Assembly: GCF_964340395.1 (NCBI RefSeq) | Contig: NC_135571.1 | Coordinates: 14,875,721 to 14,939,720, forward strand | Source of the DNA: Glandiceps talaboti | Taxonomy: Eukaryota; Hemichordata; Enteropneusta; Spengelidae | Reading direction: 5' to 3' | DNA length: 64,000 nt | Part shown: positions 24,087 to 35,499 of the stretch, piece after piece | Layout: each line of letters opens with the position of its first letter | Position numbering within the stretch: the stretch's first letter is position 1 | Made by a program: the position numbers and the translations under genes | Notes under the pieces: model-generated | What the model was told of the DNA's origin: nothing | The model's input: the letters and a program-made list of their open reading frames with translations, nothing else | The model's database searches: none

Positions 24087-24520
24087 TGTAACTTAAAATG
24101 TTTTCACAAGGAGGTAATCGTCGTCTTCCTGGTGTCCATTATTATTTTTCCATTATCGCGATATTTCACGAGATTCACGTCTCACATAATACTGAACTCA
24201 ACAAGGTATCAGAAATGTACTACCCGAGCACCGGACATACGCGTTGCGCGTATCATCGGCAACTCCTGTGTCTGCTACAGACATGAGCGTTACCAGTTCT
24301 GTCATGCGCTGTCGTGTGCAATTAAAGGTCAAACCCCACTGTGTAATCTTCCTACAGCTCATGTACGTCGACTGACTGACAGTTATATATTTTTAGCGCT
24401 ATTGCGTTTGATTACGTAATTATTGTTGGTCACCCCATGGATGTATTAGTGACTAATACATCCATGGTCACCCCCACTCCCGGCCCGATCCCCCGTGCAC
24501 CCCCACCCCACTCGTACGTT
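24087..24520 (-). promoter_or_regulatory. Presumed DENND5 5' UTR / promoter region
   Basis: This is the sequence upstream of the DENND5 start codon. It has several CpGs (for example cgcgttgcgcg near 24240) in an otherwise CpG-poor window. I see no TATA box at a clear position. It contains the perfect 33-bp palindrome listed separately. The assignment rests on position only. Confidence 0.35.
24435..24467. repeat. Perfect 33-bp palindrome (16-bp arms, 1-nt centre)
   Basis: ccatggatgtattagt, then g, then actaatacatccatgg. The arms are exact complements and include NcoI-type ccatgg ends. It lies about 350 bp upstream of the DENND5 start codon. Confidence 0.95.
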
Positions 24521-24935
24521 GATGCAGAGACCACGGTAACGAACAGTAAAACTTAAAAAGTCTTCACACAGAAAGATAGACGGGGAAAGGGAATTTCCTA
24601 GTATATTAAGTTGACATGTATTAACGTATGATTAATAAATACAGTGTATTCTCTGTTTATGCTTTATTTGCATGGTAGTCTTTACCGTTACATGCGTTTT
24701 TGCGTTCAATGTTTACCGCAACTTGGTTACACATCCAGATACATTGTACACAACAAGCCCATATCAAGATGCTTTATACGTACGTACATGCTTTCTCAGT
24801 AGTACAGCGCCACCAACATTCAAGTTAGTCTTTTAGTACACCAACTGACACCAACCATTTGTCAGTTAGTAGATGTTTTACACTGGTTATGGAAATATGT
24901 TAATTTGCACTAATTAATTCAAAGTTGGTAAGCTA
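24521..24935. other. Intergenic DNA, nothing recognised
   Basis: AT-rich sequence between the DENND5 upstream region and a minisatellite. Confidence 0.5.
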
Positions 24936-25252
24936 CAAACCATCAACATAGCAACTAATATAGAATGCACATCGATACTAAAACCATCAACATAGCAACT
25001 AATATAGAATACACATGGATACTAAAACCATCAACATATCAACTAATATAGAATACACATCGATACTAAAACCATCAACATAGCAACTAATATAGAATGC
25101 ACATCGATACTAAAACCATCAACATAGCAACTAATTAATATAGAATGCACATCGATACTAAAACCATCAACATAGCAACTAATATAGAATACACATCGAT
25201 ACTAAAACCATCAACATAGCAACTTATATAGAATACACATCGATATTAAAAG
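24936..25252. repeat. 44-bp minisatellite, about 7 copies
   Basis: Units of 44 bp (actaaaaccatcaacatagc, aactaatatagaatacacat, cgat) with point variants, and one copy carrying a 4-bp taat insertion. Confidence 0.95.
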
Positions 25253-25900
25253 TTGGCTGTTACTTTGTTCAAGATAACTCAACCTATTCTCAGTTAAATA
25301 AATTTATACAAAATCTTTGGTCATCGAACAATGAGGTCAAAATAATATCATAATTAGTTTATTTAGTTGATATCAATATTCAGAGAGAAAATATCATAAC
25401 TAGGCAAAGCCTATAAGCTCACACAGGGTAGATTCATTTGTGACCGGTTGCCTGGGCCAGGGTTGATACACTTGATTTGGGTCATTTTCCAGGGGTATTG
25501 TTGACCATCAAAATTTATTTTATTGAATGACATGTAATTCTCTGACATGGACGAGAAGTAATTAACAAGGTCTCTCACATCATAGCCATTAATAGCCATT
25601 CAAATTTTATATTTTTTGCCGTAATGGGTAGAGTGGGAGTATGGATGCAACTCTCACGCTCGTAAACGCATACACAATACATTTATTTTGCCGCTATTTT
25701 GCCAGAAATTTCACCTTCGGCATGTAGTGTGTAACCCCTGTATATATTATGTAAGTTTGTCGTACAACATCCATAAACGTAAAGAAATTAATTCCAAACT
25801 CTTGATTGATGTGAATATGAAATCATAGAGAGTGGTAGCCCCCCCCCCCCCATTGTCTATGGTGGAATCTATCATATATACTATATGCTGGATGTTTAAT
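25253..25900. other. Intergenic; first copy of a diverged ~150-bp repeat
   Basis: The stretch about 25715-25830 (gtgtaacccctgtatatatt, gtaagtttgtcgtacaacat, aattccaaactcttgattga) resembles 26885-26985 (gtacaacccctgtgtacgtt, ataagtttgtattcctgtaa, aactccgaacttttgattgg). The two copies flank the LINE remnant. Otherwise nothing is recognised. Confidence 0.45.
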
Positions 25901-25914
25901 CACTTCGTTTACGA

Positions 25915-26665
25915 ATAAGAAAAAATACGATAATGATCTTGAGCGCATTTATAAAATCAAAGACCTTGGCATTTACAATTTACAATTTACGCCATATGGG
26001 GCATATCTCACTTATTGTCAACAAAACTTTTAGAATGCTAGGTTTTATAAAACGAAGTTTCTCTTGCATACGTTCTCTTAAAACTCTCTATATTATGTCA
26101 GAAGTATTCTGGAATACGGCCCAATCGTTTAGTCCCCTTGGCAAAAGAAAGCACAGGCTAGCATTGAAAGAGTTCAGAAAAAAAATCATTTTTTAACCGT
26201 CATAATCATGCACATTTATGTAAGTTTTTCGATTTGCCCAATCCTCTCTCAGCGGAGGACATGGTACATTGTATTCTTATACAAGTGTGTAAATAATGTT
26301 TATGAATCCGTATATTCTCTCTAAGTTACGTTTTAGTGTTCCACAGAGGAGAACTAGAAACTTTACTTATTTTAGACCTGATGTCAGTAGAATTAATGTG
26401 TTTAAACATTATGCAATTCAGAGATGTATGACAACTTGTAGTGGTCTTTGTTGTAGTATTTCGAATAAGTTAAAACGTAATTTTGCAAGATTGTCATCTC
26501 CACCTGGCACTATTGATAGTATATAGTATGCCCTGCGATGTGTTTTATGTGCATTTTATTAGTCTAAGTTTTCTTTGTTTGACGACGCATGTTTCTGTGT
26601 TTTGTATTCTTGAGTGTTTCATTTTTAGGAGCCTGTAAATGGGACTTGCCTTCCATTAAATAAAT
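25915..26665 (+). pseudogene. Decayed LINE, RT C-terminus to 3' tail
   Basis: Across at least two frameshifts the plus strand reads HISLIVNKTFRMLGFIKRSF, then LKTLYIM, then WSPLGKRKHRLALE. After a frame change comes RRTRNFTYFRPDVSRINVFK. This is the usual end of the RT domain and C-terminal region of Jockey/I-like non-LTR elements. It ends with gggacttgccttccatt and (aaat)n near 26655-26680, a typical microsatellite-like 3' tail. It is 5' truncated and non-functional. Confidence 0.75.
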
Positions 26666-27129
26666 AAATAAGTAAATAAACTATATGTCAACTACTCGAA
26701 TAATTTGTAACAAAAATGCAACACCTTATTCCCGCCACCACGTCCTAGTTTTCACATAATTTTATACATTACACTTTCATTCAAACGGGGGTCGACACAT
26801 ACGTTCATAACTCATTAACAATATCGGGGCATTTCCGTCATTGCATGCATTCAGGGTGGAACGCAACATTCTATACCTTCATAGCATAGTGTACAACCCC
26901 TGTGTACGTTACATAAGTTTGTATTCCTGTAAAATAAAAGAATGTGGAGAAATCAACTCCGAACTTTTGATTGGTTGTCTGTCAAATTTAACACGTGTAC
27001 TCCCTGCCACGTGATTGACAATTTGCAACAAACAACACCTAACTAGTCTTATAAATACAATAGTTTTCCCTGTCACCACGTCAAAGCGCACCTGGAGGGG
27101 AAGAGGAAAATTTTGATCCATAAGATCTG

Positions 27130-27184
27130 ATTGGTTCGTTCATGTTCTCGATAGGAATCTAACACCTTGGGTTGGGTATATAAA
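27130..27184 (+). promoter_or_regulatory. Candidate core promoter: inverted CCAAT box and TATA box
   Basis: ATTGG at 27130-27134 is followed by TATATAAA at 27177-27184. This is 43 bp later and 56 bp before the ATG at 27240. A tgacgt (CRE-half-like) motif follows at 27185-27190. The spacing would put transcription start near 27210. Composition alone could produce such motifs, so this is tentative. Confidence 0.45.
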
Positions 27185-27239
27185 TGACGTGTGATACATT
27201 TTCAAACTGTCTTTGCGACTCCAGCAAACGAATATCAAG

Positions 27240-27887
27240 ATGAATACTGGTTCCCCGTGTATTGTGATGCTTACTCTGGTCTATGTCGTCGTGTTATATA
27301 TCCGAAGCCTGGTTGTACTGCTGAAAGTGGATGATGATAGAAGAATATTCCGATGTTTGGTATGGGTCCTGGATGCTGTATGCTGTCTACTTCGCTCACT
27401 GGTCGAAAAGAGGAAGTTGGAAGGAAAAATTGCAATGTGTATCACCGTATGGATGCTGTGTTTGGGTCAGATGTTTGTTCGCCGTACAATAGAGACTGTT
27501 CGAGAATGGAAGTCTATGGTTTGCGTATTGGTTCGTCAATTTATCATGGTATGGTCCCTGCGAGAACGTCGACGGATGGTATATGAGATAAGTCGGTTTG
27601 CAATGTTAGTTCTTTCTGCTGCATTTGGGCCCGTTGTGTGGGAATGGGGGCAATTTCGGCGCGGTACCTTTTTTGGCGGGAGGGTGGCGGCCCGGGTTGA
27701 CAGGTTAGGATTTAGACGGTTTTGTCAGGAGGAAAATTTGTCATTGGTTGTTCAAGTGGCACAGACTGTAATATTCCCCATTTTCGAAAACATTAAGAAC
27801 GCAAAATACAAATACAAAATACATATCAAAATTTATCTCCCAATAAAAAATACAAATCAAAGTTTACCGACAAACAAATTTGAATAG
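27240..27887 (+). CDS. Orphan single-exon ORF, putative membrane protein, 215 aa
   Basis: I do not recognise this protein. It is the longest non-repetitive, non-transposon open frame in the window. The start is chosen at the ATG in the context TCAAGATGAA, 56 bp after a TATA box. An upstream in-frame TTG is unlikely to be used. Residues about 5-30 are strongly hydrophobic (IVMLTLVYVVVLYIRSLVVL). Further hydrophobic blocks occur near 40-55, 65-80 and 120-135, separated by Arg-rich clusters such as SLRERRRM. This suggests a small multi-pass membrane protein. The last 30 residues are Lys/Asn/Ile-rich and look like read-through into AT-rich DNA. There is no homology-based support. It could be a lineage-specific gene, a remnant of a mobile element or virus, or chance. 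Confidence 0.35.
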   Translation: MNTGSPCIVMLTLVYVVVLYIRSLVVLLKVDDDRRIFRCLVWVLDAVCCLLRSLVEKRKLEGKIAMCITVWMLCLGQMFVRRTIETVREWKSMVCVLVRQFIMVWSLRERRRMVYEISRFAMLVLSAAFGPVVWEWGQFRRGTFFGGRVAARVDRLGFRRFCQEENLSLVVQVAQTVIFPIFENIKNAKYKYKIHIKIYLPIKNTNQSLPTNKFE

Positions 27888-28619
27888 ATACGTCATACAT
27901 AGTCATGTACACAAAGTTGTTCTCGCGGGTACCCAGATTCCTCTAACTTCAGCCACCTCTAACTTCAGCCACCTCTAACTTCAGCCACCTCCGGTATATA
28001 CGTTTCTTTCAAAACCAAAACAATTGTATTTTACCGTGTTCAAATGAAAAATCATCGATGTTTATATTAGACTATTTACCAAACAAAAACTGAATGCCAT
28101 TGCGTGTAACCACCGAACACCACTTCTATTTAGGGTTCCCATACTAAAATTACTCCAAAACTAGTAAACCACATGTAAACTTATAAAATAGATTGTTTCT
28201 AGAAATACAGACTGTGCCACTTCTATTTAGGGTTAAAGTTTTCGTTCGCAAAATCTAGTTAGCTAGTTTTTTTTTTCTAGAAATACAAAGTTGAATTGAA
28301 ATATTTCTTTCATTAAAATGCTAATCATCAAAATCAAAACCCCTGTATTTTGCTCTGCAGCATACTTTTTTCATTCATGTTACAAATTTAAAATTTGTTT
28401 AGAGTTATTTCCATAAAGACATTCTTTGAAGATGATGAAAAAGATAAGTTTGTTTATAATATTACAAATATAGCTAATAACCGCATAACAACCACCAATG
28501 TGTACCAAATTTATTTTTCGTTTTGTTATGTTCAGAAAATTTATAAATTACAATACAAAATAATGTCACTGCTTCAGTTATATACACATGATATTTGTGT
28601 CTCAAAACCAAATTAAGGC
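27888..28619. other. Intergenic; three short tandem copies near 27950
   Basis: ctaacttcagccacct is repeated three times at about 27950-27990. The string gtgccacttctatttagggtt occurs in related form near 28120 and 28214. The rest is AT-rich with no recognisable feature. Confidence 0.6.
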
Positions 28620-29200
28620 CTATGATCTCATCTTTTTGGTCAAAAGTCTATCATTAGATTAAGATGTATTCTTGATACCATGATCTCATCAGTGATATGC
28701 AAATTAGGGCTAAAAAGACCAAAACTAAAAGTTTATATTTATAAAAAGTCTATAACAAGATGATCCAATCAGTAATATGCAAATTAGTGCCTAAAATGTG
28801 TCTTTTTGGTTAAAAATCTATCATTAGATTAAGATGTATTCTTGATGTGTTTATCTCATCAGTGATATGCAAATTAGGGCTAAAAAGACTAAAATTTAAA
28901 GTCTATATTTACAAAAAGTCTATAACAAGATGATCCAATCAGTAATATGCAAATTAGTGCCTAAAAATGTGTCTTTTTGGTCACAAATCTATCATTAGAT
29001 TAAGATATATTCTTGTTTTTTTTTATCTCATCAGTGATATGCAAATTAGGGCTAAAAAGACTAAAATCTAAAGTCTATATTTACAAAAAGTCTATAACAA
29101 GATGATCCAATCAGTAATATGCAAATTAGTGCCTAAAAATGTGTCTTTTTGGTCACAAATCTATCATAAGATTAAGATATAGTCTATAACATGATGATCC
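28620..29200 (-). repeat. Tandem copies of an internal module of the interspersed repeat family, reverse orientation
   Basis: About three to four diverged copies of a ~180-bp unit containing ctcatcagtgatatgcaaat, tagggctaaaaagac, atgatccaatcagtaatatg and tctttttggtcacaaatcta. These are the complements of the aatttgcatatcactgatg and ttttgaccaaaaa segments of the family at 18.2, 41.8 and 51.3 kb. Confidence 0.75.
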
Positions 29201-30420
29201 CCAAGCACTGAGCAAGGACCATTAGTAGTTTTTTTTACCATTGGAGTAGTTTTTATTTCATGGGAGGAGTTTAAAAAAAAAGGTTTTTATCAGAGAACTA
29301 CTCCTGTCTGCCTCATTAAGCTTTGTAGAAAATAAATAAAATAAAAGCTGTAAAAATACAACTGGTGTAAACCAAAATGCTCCTGTAGGTGGCAATTGGT
29401 TTGCTAAATTAAAACTGAATTTAGCAAATTATTCCATTATAACAAAGGTAATTATCCAAACTAAAATTTGTGCACATCACTGGAAAAGTATTGCTATCAT
29501 AAAAGTTCAATTCAATATTTATCAATTGAAATTTTGAACAAAAATATTATGGTTTACCACAAATTGTGTTTCTCTCTCAAGCAGAGATCACGATGTTTAG
29601 AAAAGGGAATAGAATTCATCCAGCAAAAGCACTTTTAGTCCCCCAAAGTGAGTGACTATTACAACGGGCTCAGACTTCCAATATCTGATTTCTTTCAAAA
29701 CTGGAACAAAGGTGACATGTCATTTGGAAAATATGCATGTCATTCTTTTTTTTTTGACATATGCAAATGTGACCAAATGGCAGCCATATTTGTAATCAAA
29801 AATCAATATTTACTGCATAATTAATTATAAAACTAGCTTTATTTTGAAACCTGACCTTGAGCAATTACAAATTACTCCCATGGACTATACGGGGAAGGTC
29901 TGCTGTAAAGTCTGTTTGTCATAAGGTACATGTATGATATAAGGTATATACTTTTCTAGGCGAGAAGATTTTGGATAACCCTGCCCATCTAGACTGGTTG
30001 ATTTTATTTTAATTGTAGCTCAAAATATTGATATATTTTTCAAAATAATTCTTACAATTGCTAAAAGTAAGATTTCATTTCTCAAAAAATAATTATTTTT
30101 GATCAGTTTTTAGGTATTACATCATATGAACTACTGTCTGCATGTATTATAGACCTGTATAGTATGTATTTTGAGTGATACAGTTGGTATAAGAAAGGGT
30201 CAGGCCCTTTTTAGGGTGTGTAGTATGACAACAGTTTGGTTTTTGGGGGTTTCAACATAGCCTCCCTATGTCATTTCACGAAGAGTTGCCCACCTCATCC
30301 TGGGATATATGGTCATGTGAACAAAATTAATGAAAGTGGTTTATTTTGCCAATACTAGTTCAAAGAAGCACACTTTAGATAAATTTTCTTTGCCGGCCCT
30401 ACTATTAAATTCTATCTTAA
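29201..30420. other. AT-rich intergenic DNA
   Basis: No convincing gene. One exon-like block near 29962-30010 has a good acceptor (atacttttctag) followed by GEKILDNPAHLDWLILF and a stop, but nothing connects to it. Confidence 0.35.
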
Positions 30421-30560
30421 TAACAATAATGATAATAATAATAACTTTAGGGTAATAATAATAACATATAATAAATCACTAATAAGTAATAAGTACTAAT
30501 ATAATAAATACTAATATATAATAAATACTAATATATAATAAATACTAATATATAGTAAAT
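30421..30560. repeat. AT-rich simple and tandem repeat (ataata / aataaatactaatatat)
   Basis: Starts as ataataata runs and ends as several ~18-bp copies of taataaatactaatatat. Confidence 0.85.
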
Positions 30561-31325
30561 AAGCACATAATTAGGCACCCCAATGACTATTAATGTCTAA
30601 TTCTCCTTTCATAGTTAATTGCACTTAAAGTTGAAATAGTATTGGCATTATGGATTACTCTCATTATACATGTTCATATGACATCATTAAATGAAGTTAT
30701 TTAGAAATTAAATTAAAAATCCAGAGGACAACTCTGTGTGAAGTGATACTAGGAGGCTTTGCTGGGATCACCAAGTCCTTACTGTTGTCATACTACATAC
30801 CCAAAAATGGAGACACTTTCTAATACCAACTTTATAGCACAAAATAGATACTCTACAGATCTATGATAGATACAGACGGCAGTTTGTACGATGAAATAGC
30901 TAAAAATTGACCAAATTAATTGTCTTTTGGAAAATGAAATCTCACTTTTAAGAATTGTAATAATGTTTTGAAAATTATAGATTTATTCTAAGCTACAATT
31001 GAAGCAAAATCTATTAGTCCAGCCGAGCAGGGTTTTCCAAAGTTTTCCAGCCCAGAAAAGTATACAAAAAAACCCCACTGCTTTCCAGCAGACCTTTCCC
31101 ACCTATGGGAGTTGCACCCCCCCCCCCCCCTTTACTTCTGCAAAAAACATTAAATTCTCTGAGATGGGACAAAAACACACATTTTGATAACATATACAAA
31201 TTCTACCCACTTTGTGCAACTTAAGTCAAAGTTATTATTTCATATTAATCAATTTGATAGTATAAAAATGCTTTTGCTTGACTTATTCTCATTGGCTTTT
31301 CTTACCATTGGGGTCGATTTTTCAG
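30561..31325. other. AT-rich intergenic DNA with a poly-C run
   Basis: A C-run occurs at about 31117-31130. Short open frames on both strands across 31.0-31.2 kb have no recognisable content. Confidence 0.4.
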
Positions 31326-31899
31326 GGAGAAACAGTAAGTAGAACAATAAAAAATTAATTAATTATACTGTATATGCAAATTTATTCTTTCTTTCTTTAT
31401 AGTGGTTTCCCAAACCAGGGCAAGTGTACCTTAGTCAAGATTTGATTTCTTCCTTTCACCCCATTTCATAAAAAAATATTGTCTACAAATTATAACCTTG
31501 AAAATTTAATATCATCCATATGGGAGCACTTTGGTAAATGTTATCTATATTGAATGTATTTCTTCATTATTTTATTAAATAAAACACAATATATTAACCA
31601 AACTGTATTAATACAATTTCCATGCAAGTTTATTTTCAGGAAGTCAGGCTCGACAAAGATGGACAAATGATGGAAAATGTGAGTCAAAAAACTTTCTTTT
31701 TAATATTTAATGTGTATATATTGAAAGTTAGATTTAGAAACTTTATTTCTATTTGATTGTCATGTCTGCAATATAAAATGAATTTAGAAAATACTATAAT
31801 TGCATTGTGAGTGAATACTTCAATTCTTATACTATTTCTTAAATTTCTTTCTTTTAGCCTGTGGTGATAAGAAGACCCAAGACTGATCGATGTATTTGA
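31326..31899 (+). other. Candidate chain of very short phase-0 exons ending in a stop
   Basis: Four blocks have AG before and GT after (the last ends in a stop), and all are multiples of three. 31326-31334 encodes GET, 31403-31423 encodes WFPKPGQ, 31640-31678 encodes EVRLDKDGQMMEN, and 31858-31899 encodes PVVIRRPKTDRCI followed by TGA. Acceptors are ttttcag, ctttatag, ttttcag and ttttag; donors are gtaagt, gtgtac and gtgagt. A fifth 54-nt block at 31994-32047 with donor gtaagt would also keep frame, if the PVV block is skipped. I do not recognise the protein, and no upstream start was found. It could be chance in AT-rich DNA. Confidence 0.25.
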
Positions 31900-32059
31900 T
31901 TATTACGATACTGATGTGTATTTTGCATTTATGTATATCTATTAAAATGTAATTTATATATTGAAATGTATTTTTAAGTTATTTTATTATTAGAACTTTT
32001 GGAGCAGTTTAGAAGAACAGAAAAACAGTTTCAGACATCAGCACCAAGTAAGTTTTTTG

Positions 32060-33290
32060 AGTTTTTTTTAGTATGTATGGCTGCATAAGTGATTGCTCTT
32101 TTAAGAATCCCAACTCACCCCTTCCAACATACGTACATCAAATACACTATCATTTTTGCGTCTCCGGCACCAATTGTCATATCTGCGCCATCATCTACCT
32201 CGCGTTTCAGTCCGCTGTCTTCGCTGCACGTGATCATATATTACATATTGACATACACAAACAGCACCCATCAATTTTTTTGTTAACCCCTTCTGTACGT
32301 CTGGTTTCTTATTGTGGTTTTTGGTTTTCTCTGACTAGGTGAGTCTCTATGGTTGATTACTTTGTTGTTGGTTGGTTGGCAATGGTTGGTTGGTTAGTTG
32401 GTTGGCAATGGTTCGTTGGTTAGTCCTTTGTAGGTTTTACATATTTTTCACTTGCTGTCTATGGCCTTAATCTCTCATACCAACACACATAAACCTCACA
32501 AACCTCCGCCGTGTCGCCGCCATCTCTATTACTGCCGTGTCGCCGTCTTTATTTGCCATCATCGTTGCGCGTCATATTCAACAGTTACATCAACATTACA
32601 ATAAAGTCCCCCATTCCTTTTAACTTTCATTTGTATGGTTTAGAATTATAATGGCATATTCCATTATAACTCTTCATAATTCAGTCAAGCATGTGCATGT
32701 GTGTAACCCCCCCCCCCCCCCCCCCCAAGTATGTGTCCTTGTATGGTGATTCAAATTGGCAACAAAGAATTGCTTGGCAGCGATGACACCCCTAGCATTG
32801 ACTAGATAATATGGATTTTAGAGTAATCAGTTTTCAATGCGGCCTAAATTCAACTGCATACAGAGCTCAGTAGAGCTATCAAACATTTAATCCTCTTGAT
32901 CAATTTCACTACAAACATTCAAATTAAACTCTCAAATCCAGGGGACCATATAGCCAGAATTACCATACGAGTATGACTACATTCTTAGTCTAAATTGTTG
33001 GCATAATGCTAAAAATGCTACTAATGACTGAGTGAATTTAAGGTACTGTCATCTTTAGTGTATCCATGGCTGTGTATTTAAGGTACTGTCATCTTTAGTG
33101 TATCCATGGCTGTGTATTTAAGGTACTGTCGTCTTTAGTGTATCCATGGCTGTGTATTTAAGGTACTGTCGTCTTTAGTGTATCCATGGCTGTGTATTTC
33201 AAGGCAGTAATCTATTACATGGTACGTCTACAGAATATCAAGTATACATCACTTACACCTAACAGCTGTGAATGGTAAGCATCATCTAGA
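32060..33290. repeat. Segmental duplication, copy A
   Basis: This shares ordered blocks with 35500-36530: tacatattgacatacacaaa versus tacatatacacaaac; the shared acaaagaattgcttggcagc and cctagcattgactagataat; and the late block ttacatcacttacacctaac-like versus gtacatcacctacatctgac. Copy A contains a poly-C run near 32708-32726 and a 40-bp minisatellite that copy B lacks. Confidence 0.8.
33041..33200. repeat. 40-bp minisatellite, 4 copies
   Basis: Units of exactly 40 bp (aaggtactgtcatctttagt, gtatccatggctgtgtattt) with a single a/g variant. They lie inside duplication copy A. Confidence 0.95.
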
Positions 33291-33539
33291 AGTTTATTAC
33301 TTATCTTTGCTGTTCATCTACAATTGATCTGTGATATTGTCACGACCGCAGATGAAAAATGATGTAGCCTCAAATATTCATCTGAAAGTTGTTCATAAAC
33401 TGACAAATTTTCATCAAGTCTTCATCAAAGACAGTCTTCAATATTTCAACTTACTTTGTCATTGCAAAGGTCACAAAACAAAGCAATGTCAAGGTCTCAA
33501 AGCTCATTATAAATAACATTGGGTGTTAAGTCATTTAAT

Positions 33540-33900
33540 TTAGGTTTCTATTATTAAGCTACCAGACTGAGCTTGTGCACAAAATGTGAAATTTGACAAT
33601 AACTGACATTTGTGCCAGGCTTGGTTGAAATTGGTCTATGCATCTCTGCTATGTACTATGCACTATGATTAATGTTTGGCTATTTGACCTTGAAGATAGA
33701 GGTTGAGGTCAAAGGTCAAGGTCTCAGAAAGGCCATTATCGATGAAATGGATATGGATAATATAACATTCAAACTGGGTCACTACTAAACTTCAATAGTT
33801 TAAATAGCAGGTAAATGTTAAGTCTTACAATAATTTAATTTGCGCTATTTTGACCTTGAGGATGAAGGTCAAAGAAAGTTATCATTAGAAAGCTTGCCAC
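33540..33900. repeat. Interspersed repeat with ttgaccttgaagataga / ggtcaaaggtcaaggtc motifs
   Basis: Two tandem diverged copies occur, around 33590-33740 and 33760-33890, each with atttgaccttgaggatgaagg-like cores. Short TGACCTTGA-rich interspersed repeats of this kind are common in marine invertebrate genomes. There is no coding content. Confidence 0.5.
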
Positions 33901-34261
33901 TGACTCGGAGGGGTGAGACACGTATAGAAAGGTGTATGGGTATGTGCCACCCAATGGGTCACTTTTAAAAAAAAAATGGGTAACTTCATCTGGAAATGCC
34001 CTACTCATGAGTAGACAAATCTTCACAGCACCAGAATAAAGGTAAATGACTGGAAGACTTTCTCCCAGATATGTCTGTTTGTGACTGGAAATCCTCAACA
34101 ATGGGTCTATTTTTGCATTGTACATGGGTAGATGTTATCAACTTGGGCTGCACACCTTTGTATGAAATACAGGCAAGTATACAATGATGGAGGGAATTGC
34201 ATGCATGCATGCACACACAAACAAATAGACAGACAGATAAAATATGGCTCTACGGCTGTTG

Positions 34262-35200
34262 ACTAGCACCCGGTAATAGCACTATTACAAGAAATGTGGA
34301 AATTGAATACTAGCACTGGTATTACCACTATTACAAGAAATGTGGGAATTGAATACTAGAACCTGATAATAGCACTATTGCAAGAAATGTGGGAATTGAA
34401 TATTAGCATTCAGTAATAGCACTATTGCAAGAAATGTGGGAATTGAATACTAGCACCCGGTAATAGCACTACGGCAAGAAATGTGGGAATTGAATACTAG
34501 CACCCCGTAATAGCACTATTGCAAGAAATGTGGGAATTGAATACTACCGGTAGCACCCGGTAATAGCACTACTACAAGAAATGTGGGAATTGAATACTAG
34601 CACTCGGTAATAGCACTATTGCAAGAAATGTGGGAATTGAATACTAGCACCTGGTATTAAATAGCACTATTGCAAGAAATATGGGAATTGAATACTAGCA
34701 CCCGGTAATAGCACTACTACAAGAAATGTGGGAATTGAATACTAGCACCCGGTAATAGCACTATTGCAAGAAATATGGGAATTGAATACTAGCACCTGGT
34801 ATTAAATAGCACTATTGCAAGAAATATGGGAATTGAATACTAGCACCCGTTATTAAATAGCACTATTGCAAGAAATGTGGGAATTGAATACTAGCACCTG
34901 GTATTAAATAGCACTATTGCACGAAATGTGGGAATTGAATATTAGCACCCGGTATTAAATAGCACTATTGCAAGAAATGTGGGAATTGAATACTAGCACT
35001 TGGTATTAAATAGCACTGTTGCAAGAAATGTGGGAATTGAATACTAGCACTCGGTAACAGCACTATTGCAAGAAATATGGGAATTGAATACTAGCACTCG
35101 GTAATAGCACTATTGCAAGAAATGTGGGAATTGAATACTAGCACCCGGTATTAAATAGCACTATTGCAAGAAATGTGGGAATTGAATACTGGCAACCGTT
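34262..35200. repeat. 47-52 bp minisatellite, about 19 copies
   Basis: Units of gcaagaaatgtgggaattga, atactagcacccggtaatag, cactatt. Length variants come from an added ttaaa (ggtattaaatagc versus ggtaatagc). The array starts just after a bottom-up gcatgcatgc patch at 34200. Confidence 0.95.
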
Positions 35201-35499
35201 TATGTTGTACTTAAAAATAGTGACCCCCCTCCCCCCCCAATCCATCCACAAAACAATCCAACCCCCATCTGTTGACAAGGGACAATCTTTTTGTTCTTGC
35301 AAAAGACGCTCTGTCCTCAAAGCATCATACCGCATAGTGCATAGTTAATTTTACATGTTACATTTTCAGTAATTTTAATTTTTATACTATTTTTTTGATT
35401 AATTCACATTAGGATGGAACTATAACAAAACCCACGATGGTTACAAAGGCCAAAGAAAATGATTATCAAAATCTTTTGAAATTAAAGTGCTTTTACTTT
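35201..35499. other. Intergenic; possible short exon-like block
   Basis: acattag followed by DGTITKPTMVTKAKENDYQ and a later stop (about 35414-35505, plus strand) is exon-like in phase 0. Nothing else supports it. Confidence 0.2.

Noticed and set aside
23997-24419. 140-codon plus-strand frame
   Set aside because: It is antisense to DENND5 exon 1, begins at a GTG, and has no recognisable motif.
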